This document shows positions 21,850 through 32,799 of a DNA stretch of 64,000 nucleotides, piece after piece. The stretch's first letter is position 1. Each line of letters starts with the position of its first letter. The stretch lies in contig VZTG01007871.1 in the NCBI GenBank assembly GCA_013397845.1, positions 409,498 through 473,497 on the forward strand. Reading direction: 5' to 3'. The position numbers and the translations under genes were made by a program. Under the pieces are notes generated by a model. It was given only the letters and a program-made list of their open reading frames with translations, did not search any database and had not been told where the DNA came from. Source of the stretch: Melanocharis versteri. Its lineage: Eukaryota > Chordata > Aves > Passeriformes > Melanocharitidae.

Positions 21850-24800
21850 ATTCTCTAGGCCCAGAAACCCTATTTTTCTGTTTTCTCTCATTACGATACA
21901 ACTTGAGCTAGCCTGGAGTATAAGACAAGTCTCTTCACTGCAGAGTTTTTCCAGCACAGCTCTGCCTTGGAGAGGTTCAGTGCTTTAGCCTGCAAACCCC
22001 TAGAGTGTTTTCCTTGGCAGTCCTTGTTCTGGCAGCATAAGCCTGGCCCACCAGTGATCTCTGCTACCTTGGCTGCCTTACACAGCACACCTGGAAGTGG
22101 ACTGATCCCTGTTTGAAAGCCAAGCTCCACCTGTGATCTTCACCAAGCCCCCTGAGTGCGACCCAGCCTGCGGGCTTTGATGGCTCAGAAGTGACTCGCA
22201 GCAATCCACAACGAGCGTGATCCCCCTGTCCCTGCCACCTCCATCCAGCAGCAAGCCCCACTGGATAAGAAAACTCCCCAAACCACCCTCCCCCCCAGCT
22301 TTCCCTTGGCCAATTTCCCCCTGCAGAGGGATCAGCCCTCTGCCAACCTGCCGCTGTAGGAAGCGGGAGCGCAGCTGGTAGCTGCGGTTTCCCACGCGGC
22401 TGCTTTCGCAGCCAAGATTGCAGGGCTGGAGTAATGAGTTACCCAGCCCTCCGACGAGAGCAGAGGAGAGAGCACCGTGGAGCCAGCGGGGTTTCCAGGA
22501 GAGGAAATCCCAGTGCTTCATAAGCTCCACATAATCACAGGCAGCAAGGAGCAGGAAGCACTTGTTAGGAAGGAGCAAGGAAACAGAGCTGCTGCCACGA
22601 CCCAAGCACACTTTTTAGGACCGGAAAGTGGGAGTGGGAAGGCATAAAAGTGCTTTGAGCTTTCGTAGAGGATTGCAAAGGGCAAAGGGTGAGGGGAGAG
22701 GGAACAAACACCGGGAGGGCTCTCGAGGAGGGGGCAGCCAGCATGTGCGTGCTGTGAAGGGGACTTCACTGTGGAGCGGCTAATTATGTAAGAAAGGCTC
22801 GTCTCCATGCTTGTTATGTTAACTCAGCAGGGATATTGCAAAAGCAAATTCCTCCCAGCACGTGTAATTAGGGGGCCGGAATTCCTCTGGTTCCTTGTCC
22901 TCCCTGCGAATCCTGCTAAAGCCATCAGGTGAGGACACCGAGTGAGGGGGAACATGCAAGTCCTGTGCAATAACAATAACACCCTCCCAGCATGACAGGG
23001 ATTTCAAATCAAGGCTTGACTTTTCACTCTCTCGTTATTCCAGGGTGGAAAATACACATTCAACAGAACAGGCTACTTCTCCAGGCTGGGCCGTAGGGCT
23101 GCTTCCCCCAGGACAACACGCTCGTGTTGAAGATGGAAAGAAGACTGTGAGGGGTCTGGGCAGGGCACCGGCAGCTCCCAGCCCACTGGATTTGGGAGGT
23201 GTCCGCTCACAGCACAGTTGTCCTGGATGGTGCTGTTGACCCGTTTCATCTTCCTTGCCGAGGGGGGCACAGCTCCAACCCAGCACAGCGGGACATTTCA
23301 AGGTTTGCCTGGCACATCGTGGCATGTGTTACTGTGCTTGTGCCAGTGTTGCCTGTGCAGGCAAAGGATGATGCTCACTGGGGACACGTGAAGATGTGTC
23401 CCGCCTGGCACTAGGGGACACCAGGTATGTCTGGGAGCACAGGGCCAAGGGGAGTTATGTGGCACAGATTGAAGGCGAGAGCTGGCTGGAGGGCGTGGAG
23501 GGCATGGATGGAAGGTAAGGGGTTGGGAGAGGAAATGTGGGGGGAGGAGAAAGGGTGAGCCTAGGACCTTAAAGAGTAATTAGTCAAAGCTGAATTGTTT
23601 TTCTAAACTCTTAATGAAAACAAAGAGTAGGGAAGGGCCCAGACGGTGCCATGGGATCAAATAAATGTCGCACTCAGGAAGCAGCTGCTACTGGGAATGT
23701 TTCCTGCCAGCCCTGCTGCTGCTCACCGCCACTTTTATTATTTGTTATTTTTCAAGACTGCAGCTGGGGTTTCCCTCCAGCTGTGTGGAAATATGAAATA
23801 TGCTTAAGTCTGGTCCATGCAAAGGGCCTGCTAGGGCTGGTCCCCGGCCCTTGGCAGCCCTGGGCATACCACCTCCCTGCCTGGCATCTGCCGCCACCCT
23901 TCTCCATGGCAAAGCCTCTGGTGGAGGAATTTCATCCTCCATCTCCCACCCAGCCTGGTCCAGCACCCTCCTTGTCTCATACCTTGTGTGCCTTTATCTT
24001 GTGTAGGGTTTTACCTTTTTTGCCCTGTTTCCCTGCTGAACCCAAGCATCTGCCAGTGTGAGTTCAACATGTCTCTGTTCTGTGTTGTTGGTGTGAATGA
24101 CCAGAATCAAGAAATTCGACCAAAATTAACATTTTGGATGTTGTTTTTATCTGCCTGCTGGGTTTTGGAGAGAAAGAGGGGGTTTTTTCCCCACTCTGAT
24201 TCCAAGTGCTGAAATTACCCTTTTTTTTAGGTAAAAAATATGGATCGCAACCAAACCAATGTTGTCCTGACTCTAGCAGCCGAGATTTAAGAAAAACACC
24301 AAACCCAGCCAAATGAGCTCCTAGCCATGAGCTAGCAGCCATGTGAGCTGGCAAAAGGTAGCTGAGAGAGGACTTGTGACCCAAGCTAATTGTGGAGGCT
24401 GGTGTCCCTTTGGTGGAGGGGAGGGTGGCTGACTGGAGAGGGACTGTGTTCTGTCCCCCATGATGACTGGTCTCATCCAGTCCACCAGCAGACCCTCTGC
24501 TCCCTTTCTTTGGAGCACAAAAGCCATGACTATCTCATATGCACTTTTTTGTGCACATCGGTTTTGTAAGCTCAGTGTGCCCGTCCCACTGTTTTTCTGG
24601 GCTTTTCAAGGCCCCTGAGAACGTGTGCACAAAGACCTGAACTGGTAGAGAAAAGGGCTTGTTAGTGCTACCACAGAGGGAAAGAGCACAACATTTTATT
24701 ATTAGCCAGCAGAGATTGTACATGGGGCTTAGCTTTTGTGGCACCACACAGTTGGACATGGCTTTGCAGGGCAGCTGTTCCCAGACCAACACACTTCTAA

Positions 24801-26030
24801 GATATACGGAACATGATGGCTTGTGTATATCCAAGTATATTTTTGGGAGACCAGATGTAGGGACCACTCAGGTCCCTCCTGAGGAACTGTGTGCTCAGCT
24901 CCTGTCCCTTGCTTATTATACATGGAAAAAATACATAAACATGCAACATTGTGCTACAGCCAGATACTAGAGAATCTCGTTTTCCACCCAAGCCCTTCTG
25001 TGTGTCCCCAGGAGGATGAGCATGGACATTTAACTGAGGCTTGTAGCTGGCTTTCATCCAGGTTGGGGTCAGATACCTCTAAACTGGCTCTGCTGCTTAG
25101 GGATGGGGATTGTCCCAGACAGCAGGTATGAGAGTTGTGTGAGTTCCCAAAGATGGGGAAGGAGCTGGGCAAATGAAAGCAGCCATGGAGCGGTCAGCAC
25201 TGACTGAGATGGTGAGAAAACCCTCCATGTGCCTGGGGCTCAGCAGTGCAGTGCCAGTGTTGTGGCCCAGCATGCTGGAAGGGCAGGATGTTGAGCCACA
25301 TCCCAGGAGTTTTGGTCTAGCCAGACCATCAGCTGTGGCCATTGTGGAAACTTGGAGATGCCCACTGGGGGTTTCAGGCTGGGTCAGGGTGGGGGGCTGT
25401 TTCCTGACTGTGATGGCCAAGGCTTTGCCAACTCATGCTGAAGACACCACCTCCCTGCCTGTCATAGCATGTCCTGGGATTTGTGCTTACGTCCTCAGAG
25501 CCGTTTGATACACTGAAATCACAGCTGATCAAAGGGGCAGTTTACGAGAACAAAACACTGTGTGACTTCCTCCAGTGGTGCCAGATGCAGCCTTTCGGAG
25601 GCGAGATACGAGAAAATAGGAAATTTGTTAACTACTGAGTGTCTTGGCTCCTCAGAATAGCAGCTTCTGTGGGACAGCCCTGCTGCACAGCCCAGGCAAG
25701 ACCCCAGTGAGGGAGGTTTCAAAAAAATATAAATGAGACATGTATTCTGATAGATGACCTTGGATTTCTCTTCTACACACACACATTTAATAAACTGTGA
25801 ATTCCTATATTTCTAGGCTTGTGAGCCAGCTTGGCTGCTGTAGAAACTCAGAAATGAAAGCCCTCAATTTCTCATCTACTGAATAAGTGCAGAGCAGAAG
25901 TCCAATGGGCCCATCAGATTTGGAGTTTGCACAGCAGCTGGGAAAGGAAAATGGCAGAAAAGTGGGGGCATCTGCCTCCCAGCCATGATAACTCCATTCC
26001 CTCTATTTTGATGACTGCTTGGTTTGTTAA
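21850..26030. other. Intergenic; AT-rich patch at 22770-23040
   Basis: No gene recognised. The patch at 22770-23040 has low CpG and words such as TAATTATGTAAG and GTTAACTCAGCAGG, which could belong to a regulatory element. A minus-strand frame of 177 codons (22078-22611) has no recognisable domain or splice context. Confidence 0.35.
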
Positions 26031-26034
26031 CATA

Positions 26035-26152
26035 AGACAACGCTCTCAGGCACATGGTGGGATTCTTGGGGTTGTCCTGTGCAGAGCCAGGAGTTGGACT
26101 TGATGATCCTTGTGGGTGACTTCCAACTCGGGATGTTCTCTGACTTTATGAT
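26035..26152 (+). mobile_element. CR1 LINE 3' fragment
   Basis: The sequence carries the conserved CR1 3' signature (gccaggagttggacttgatg, then a ttccaactc block) and ends in degenerate copies of the ATTCTATG-type terminal repeat. It is a 5'-truncated, non-coding fossil. CR1 is the main LINE of birds. Confidence 0.85.
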
Positions 26153-26159
26153 TTAATTA

Positions 26160-27180
26160 TCTTTGCTTGGTCAGCAGAAGAAAGAGATAGTGACGGCTGT
26201 CCTGCAGCAATAAGCATGCAGTGGTGACCACACATTGCCATCCTGCCTGAGACATTGGGAGTGCCACCATGTGGGAAGAAGCTTGTCCCAGGTAGGTGCT
26301 GTCAGGCTGGATCTTGGCTGTAGACTTCCCTGTGATCCCTGTGCTGGGTGATCCTCCAAAACTTCCTGACTCTTTTTTTGACCTGTCCAGTGAATTGGGA
26401 GGTTTGCTGATGACAGAGATTGTGTTGATCATCATTTCTGGAAGCTGGAGCATCCTCTGGGATGGTTGCACTGACCCTGACGGTCAGGAGTAAATGGGAT
26501 AAATGAGCTTTTCAGTGGAATTGTGTAGGAGTGACCACCACTCCAAAGGGAGCCCAGGTAGAGCTTAGGCACCTTTCTGTGCTGATCCGCGTGTTACCAG
26601 AACATCAAAGGCTGAAAACTGAATTTCTTGTTGCATGGGAGTGGGAGGAGATGGGCAGAGAGTGGAAAGTCACACAGTGGTGGGAAGCATTAAAGAGGGC
26701 TGGGCGGAGGGGTGCTCCCTACCCACCCTCCATGCCCTGGAAAAAGCCTGCTCCTCAGGTAGAGGAGGAAACCAGCCATGATGATGTGCTCCAGATGTCA
26801 CTGTGCAATCAGGGGGGCTATTTATAAGTCAATAATTTATTAGGGCAGCCACAGCAGGAGGAAATGACCTTTAGGAGAGACAGAAAACCACACTGCCCAG
26901 CCAGCTTTGGGGAGGTCTCGGGGAGAGCAGAAAGTCCTGAAACAGTCAAAACATATTGGAAAGAGGCATTTCTTTGCCGTGGTGCATGACTTGGGATATG
27001 GCCTGGAGAGAAGTTGCACACCTTCCTGTGCTGTTTTTGGCGACCCTAGGGTGTGGCAGAGCTGTCGGTCTGAGAAGCCCCTGGAAATGCTGGTGGCTGT
27101 ACTCAGTGCTGGGGCATGAGATGGAGCTTTTGGCTCTCCCTGTAGCCATCCCTCAAGAGACTTACTATCTCTTCTGAGCT
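26160..27180. other. Intergenic, no gene recognised
   Basis: Ordinary mixed sequence. A TTTATAAGTCAATAATTTATTAG word at 26820-26842 is AT-rich, but no gene or element can be assigned. Confidence 0.4.
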
Positions 27181-27204
27181 CCATTGAAGAGACTTTGTCC
27201 CCAC

Positions 27205-27260
27205 GAGGGTACCTCCGGATTAATTAATTAAAAGCTGATAAGTAGAACAGACACGAGCTC
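27205..27260. promoter_or_regulatory. Homeobox-palindrome plus GATA motif
   Basis: A 12-bp palindrome TTAATTAATTAA (27220-27231), which holds several TAAT homeodomain cores, is followed 4 bp later by TGATAA (27236-27241). The combination suggests a composite binding site in the GATA2-RPN1 interval. Based on motifs only. Confidence 0.3.
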
Positions 27261-30060
27261 AGAGAATGCCTTAAATGCCACTTGATGTCCTCTCAGGCAG
27301 GATGCTTTTATTTGCTTGATTCCTTGAGACACATAGATTCCCTCCAGTCAGAGGCTGACCTCACAGTTGGCCATTGGGCTACTCAAGTCAGAACACCTCA
27401 GAGCAAATGTACTTTTTCCTTACAGTCTGGAAGATGCCAAGTTTACCTCAAGAATAAACCTGAGCACTGTCCTCTGCTGTGACAAGGGAAGAGCATGTTT
27501 CCTGGAGGTCCTGAAGTGAGATCCCAGCCTGCAGAGATGAGTAGTGGGGAGCTGGTCCTGCGTGCTGGGGCTGTCTGAGGTGAGTGTGCTGAGCTGGTGA
27601 GAGCTGCAGAAATGCACTGTCTCATAGTCTGCTCATTTGGAAATGCTGCTCTTTTCAACGGTTCTGTTATCAGATGGAGCATTTCCTTCATCAGTGTTAA
27701 TATCCATGTAGTGAAACAATGAAAGGGCTTCCTATCAGCTCCAAATAGGACGTGAAAATCTCTCAGCGTTAAGAGTAGAGGATGCTGGAATAGGGCAATG
27801 GGAAACGCCTGAGTCACTGAAATGCCTCTTTGATTCCATGAGGCTGATACGTTCAAAAGGGAAGAAGAAAAAAATAAAAAGAGAGCGAGCAGAGCTTGTT
27901 AATGATCTGCAGGACAGAGAACAGGAAGGGCCAGCCACTGCAGCTTGAGCTCTGCAGGGGAGGGGAGTCACAGGGGGATGTCTGGCAAAGGCTTTGGAAA
28001 GTGGAGGGTGCTGCAGGGAACTGAGCACAGTGAGCTGCCTAGTTTGTTTTCGGAAAGGGGTAAGGCATGATGGAGAAATCCTTTCCCAGCCTAACCCTGT
28101 AACCCTTATCCTGCTGCCACTTGGCCAGTGTGTGCCAGCTCAATGTGAGATCAATCAACTGCAAAACAAACTTTCAAATCACTGTGATTTAATGGTGCCC
28201 AAAGCACTGCAGATTTGGAGTAGGGGAAGGGAAATACTGCTTTGCAAAGCACCCAAGGCCATGAGCCCATTGCTCAGAGGATCTGATCCTTTCCATCGTC
28301 TGTTGTCCCAACTGGGGGATGTGCACGGTCGCTTGTGCCAGAGCTGTGCCTGCAGGCAGGAGGGAGGGATTTGCTGAGGCTGGGCAGCACTTGCTATCCT
28401 GGGGCAGAAGGAGCAGGATGTCCCAAGCCCACAGAAATCCCTGGCCTGGAGTGGGGCAGGCAGCCAGGGCAACACACTTTCTGCTCTTAGATGCAACTGA
28501 AGGTCTCCTTGCCTGTCCCCACTGGCCAGGTGTAAATCTCAAGGCCACCAAACAAACACAGGGGCTGTGATCTGTGCCAGGTCAAGAGGCTGCGGGCCTT
28601 CTTGCTGTTACAGAAGAGCTACAAATATTTCAAACATAACCTGTTTTCTCTCTCTGTTTTGCAAACCAGCCCCAGTTGCCTGCAGGCAAACAACCCTCTG
28701 GATGTAATGGCAACTGCCTCAACTGTTCTCCCAGGGGAAATTCCTCAATAGAATGAGTTGGAAACTGTGAAGAGGAGGAGGTCAGTCTTGCTCCTTCAGG
28801 GTGGGAAGAACCCTTGGCCCTACAAAGCTCAGTAAAGAGCAAACCACAGAGAAGCAGGTTTCTCCCCACCCTGAGAAGCACCATGGTGGGCTGTATCCAT
28901 CACCTGTGCAGGATGATGGAGCAGTGCACACCCAAAATCACTCCTCTCCTGGCTGCATGGTCACAGCTGGGATGTGTAGAGGTGTGCAGGAGTCCCTGTG
29001 AGCCTACTTTTTGGGGCTGTGTTCTGTCCCCCATCATGGCTTGCACAGGAGATTCACCTGTCTCCCTATTTCCCTCACCCCATGGGGAGCCCAGCCGCAG
29101 GGAGACCCATCTCTGGGTGATGTGCAGCACACACCATCCCACCACAGCTCCCATTCCCACAGGACAGGGAAGGACAGGACTGCCCTTTGTGATAGGCGGG
29201 AGGGGAGGCAATGAAAAGCTGGGGGAAGACACGCCAAGACTGGAGGGAGCCCAGCGCCAGGGGTGGGGGCAGCTGGGGAAGGCTCACACACAAAGGGCCG
29301 TCCTGTCTTCACACCTGCAGGGAGGCCGGGCGCTGACAGGAGGAATGACACCACTGACAAGGGTTCGTCGCTGGCAGGCAGTGGTGAGGAGCTTCAAATA
29401 AAGGCAAGCGGCGCGGTGACAGGAGACAGGGGTTTGATTACAGAGGGAAAGGCAGCTGTTGTGGGCATGGCCTGGGGACAGGGGCGAGTGAAGGTCGGCA
29501 GTTGTCTCTCCTCCTCTGTCTTTGCATGTTCAACCCTGGACGGCAATTTGGTGCAAATCCACAGCCATGCTGTGCCCTTGGCTTTCTGTGTCATATCCAG
29601 GGCACATTTACACCCAGGACTGCAGGTGGGGCTGGGGTTCTCTGAGAACCAGTGTGCAGGGTTCAGGTGGGTGCTCAGCAATGTTTTGTCCCTACCACAC
29701 TTGGGTGAGTTTCAGCATGGGGTTGTGGTGGGTACCCATCACCAAAGGGGAATAAGCCCCAGCTACCAGCCCTTTCCTTACAGCGTGCACCAAACCTCAC
29801 CACTTCTAACCCCGAAGGACCAATGTGGGCCAGGACAGTGTCTTGATCCCCAGGAGCTGGAGGTCTGGTGCTGTGGGATTGCTTCCTCTCACTGGGGCCA
29901 ACATCTCTTGGGTCCTGCTCCCTTCTGCCCGTTGTCACTGGTGTGGGGATGCCTGTGACAACTTCTCACACATTCCCCCGTGTGTGGGGTTGAGCAGAGA
30001 TTAGGAGAGCTGGAGAAGGAGGGCCATGCGTTAGAGAGCAGGTCGTAAATGTGAACAGCT
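27260..30060. other. Intergenic, no gene recognised
   Basis: No exon or repeat is recognisable. A plus frame of 231 codons (29263-29958) has no domain and no splice or promoter context and is not called. Confidence 0.4.
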
Positions 30061-30250
30061 TTCGCGTGCCTTTGAACAGCTTGGTGTCCCGGCTGCTTTG
30101 GGGACAGCCGGGCGGGGACTGATCCTCGGGAGCTCCCGGCAGCCGGGAAAAGCGGGCGGATGGTGCCCTCCGGCGGTCCCGATGCCGGGCTCGCCGCCTG
30201 CCCGGAGCGCAGCCGCTGCCAGGGACTCCCCAGGTTCTGGGCCAGCGAAT
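30055..30250. promoter_or_regulatory. Small orphan CpG island
   Basis: A short CpG-dense block (CCGGGCGGGG, CCGCCGG words) sits in CpG-poor DNA with no gene adjoining it. It may be an enhancer-type or non-coding RNA promoter island. Confidence 0.4.
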
Positions 30251-32520
30251 TGGGATGTCGCTTCTGTTCTTTTAGCCTGTAGGGATGTTTTCCCTCCTCT
30301 AGTCTCTGCTCTTCCCTGGCTTCCCGTTGCTGAACTCCCCTCCCTGTCCCTCAGCCCGGGGAGATGCTTTGCGGGCACCGAGCTGTTCCTGCGCTGTGGG
30401 GCCAGACCCCTCCCTGGAGAGAAGCCATGGGGTCCCTGCAGCCCCAGCCTCTAGATCGCCCCCAGGATCCCGAGCCTGGCCGGCCCCCACTCAAGGGGCG
30501 GTAACAGACCCTTCTCTTTACGTTCAGGAAATCTGTGAATGATCTGGTCCTGGGTGAGCAGTGAAGAGGCTGTAAAGGGGTGGGGTGACCCTGAGAAGAG
30601 CCCTGTGGGATGGACACCCCGGCGTGGGCTCTGTTGGGTGTTTGGGTGTCCCCATTGTGGCTGCCAGTGCATCCGACTTGGGCCCTGAGTGGGATCCAGA
30701 GTGTCTCTTTCCTGTCCCAGCTGGAAAGGGCTGGGTCCCTGACAGTTTTCCTGTTTGTGTTACACCCCACTGTTCCCCAGCAGCCTGTCCCTCACAGGGT
30801 GGATGGGGAGGGCAGCTCCCCTCCTGCTGGCACCAGTGGTATTCCCCAGACGTCCTACAGGAGGAATGGAGGAATGTTTGGGCTGGGCAAATTAGCCCCT
30901 TCCGAGGCCTGAGCAGCACCAGAACCCCTTGCAAGGCTTCCTGAGCCACTGGCCCTTGGGTCTCTGGGGAAGGCATATCCCAATAGTAACTTGGAGGAGC
31001 CTTTCCCCTCTAGCTGGATTTGCTGCAGCAGGGGAAAGGAGGAGCGATGGGCGCCCAGAGCCCCCTCCCACAGGCTGTGCCGGCTCGGCCACACGCTCGC
31101 ACCAGGCCAGTGGTGACACGTCTCCTGGAGCTGTCACAGGACAACAACAGAGGAAGGAGGCTCCCAGCCCTGCCCCACAGATGGGCTGAGGCAGGGCTGC
31201 CTTCAAAGCAAAGCATGTATGTTCCCCAGCCTGCTGGGATTACAAAGTTGAGGGCTGGCATTGTTTTCCCAGTTTCAGAGGGGGTGGATACCAGGCAGGA
31301 TTAGTCTGGCAGAGCTTCCCAATGTGCTCAAAGGGGCACAATAGGACCTTGAAGAGAGGAAGCTGCGCTGATGACAGGCAGAGGAGCATCTCTCAGCAGC
31401 CTCTGCCTCCTGACGCAGGCAGGATGCTCTCGGAGCAGGTGCTGCTGCTTTGTGGCTCTGTCTGTGCCAGGACACCCTTCCCGTGTGCTCCAGGACCCCC
31501 CAGCATCACTGGTGCTGAGGGCAGGCAAACAGGGCACAGGGCTCTCTGCAGGGGAGAGAGGAGAGGTGAGGGGGTGGTGATCTGGGTACCTCTCTGCTGC
31601 TGACAGTCCAGGTCGCCCCTGAGAGCCCCTGAGGGGTCTGTGCTGCCCACCACTCACTGCAGAGAGGGGTGAGCCCTTTGCCCTGGCAATGTCTGTTCAC
31701 AGAATATGAAGCTGCCTGTACTGTGGGACAGATGTTTGCTTTTCCATTTCCTGGTTTTATAAATTATATTTGCTCAAGAGGAACTAAATTCACTGTTGGA
31801 TTGGGGGACTCTGACAGTACACTGTAGCAGGGGGAGCCCACTGTGGCAACCAGCTTTTTCCCAGAGCATCTGTGCTACACAAGGGCATCTCTGCCATCTA
31901 GGAGTTCTGTAGACCCCTGGGATTATGGAACATGTGTGGAGGCACCAGGAGAGCCTGGGAAAAGGGGAGACATGCAGGTAAACAGCTAATATGTGCATAG
32001 GAGTTCTTTTTTCTTTTTTTTTATAATCATTTGCAATCAGGAGCAATTAGAAATAAAACCTGGAGAGCCACAAAACCCCTGTCTTCCTGAGTTGCTGCTC
32101 CCCAGGGCTTTCCTGCCAGAGACCCACATCAGCACTGCTGCTCTGTGCTTGGAGCAGTTGTGGAAAGTGTGGTCACGAGGGCACTGGCAGCCTATGCAGG
32201 CAGCCAGCACTGAGGTAGCACCTTCTGCCTGAAAATGGGTCCTCTGTGGGCATTGGTAGGGGGCTAGGCCTCCTCAGGGAGCTGGGGGTGGAGGTTAGGC
32301 AGACTGGATGCAGCTCCAGGAGCAGGGCTGTAGGGAGGGTATTACCTGCAAGGTGTTGTTTCCCTGGGGTGACAGCTGACGTCCTGAGCAGGCGCTGGGC
32401 AGAGGGGAACCTGTGTCCATACATGGAATTTCCCCAGGCTGCTCTCCTGCTCTGTGCAGGCCCTTTTCTGCCTGCTCCATCATGTTCCTTCTTACGAGAT
32501 TTTTGCTGATGTCTCAGTCA
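30250..32520. other. Intergenic, no gene recognised
   Basis: GC-moderate DNA with many overlapping open frames on both strands; none is recognisable. Confidence 0.4.
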
Positions 32521-32599
32521 CCAGAAGCCAAATCTAATTGAGTAGAAACGTGTACCTGAGCAGAGCTGCAGAGGTCAGCAGACCAGTGCTAGGGGTATT

Positions 32600-32790
32600 T
32601 ACTGCAGCAAAAGGAGCTGCTCCCTCAGTCAGCGGCAGTGATTGCCTGGGCTCCTTGCTGAAACCACAGCCCGGCAGCACCAGCACCAGCTTTTGTTTCT
32701 CTGTGATAACTTATTAGCTCTGATAACTCGTTGAGTGGCAGGGAACGTGAGTGTGTGCCATCACCTGCCTGGCCCAGCTGTGCCAGCAAG
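32600..32790. promoter_or_regulatory. Candidate haematopoietic enhancer: RUNX, paired GATA, E-box
   Basis: In about 110 bp lie a RUNX site AAACCACA (32661-32668), two TGATAA motifs (32704-32709 and 32721-32726, same strand, 17 bp apart) and an E-box CACCTG (32762-32767). In mammals a distal GATA2 enhancer with GATA and E-box motifs lies between GATA2 and RPN1, nearer RPN1. This site is about 10 kb below the RPN1 3' end, so it is the best positional and motif candidate for the avian counterpart. Confidence 0.4.
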
Positions 32791-32799
32791 GGTCACGCA

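Noticed and set aside
24444..29034. Shared 18-mer at 24444-24461 and 29017-29034
   Set aside because: The flanks do not align, so it is likely chance or too short to call a duplication.
29263..29958. Plus-strand frame of 231 codons
   Set aside because: No recognisable domain, no promoter, no splice context; overlapped by equally open minus-strand frames.
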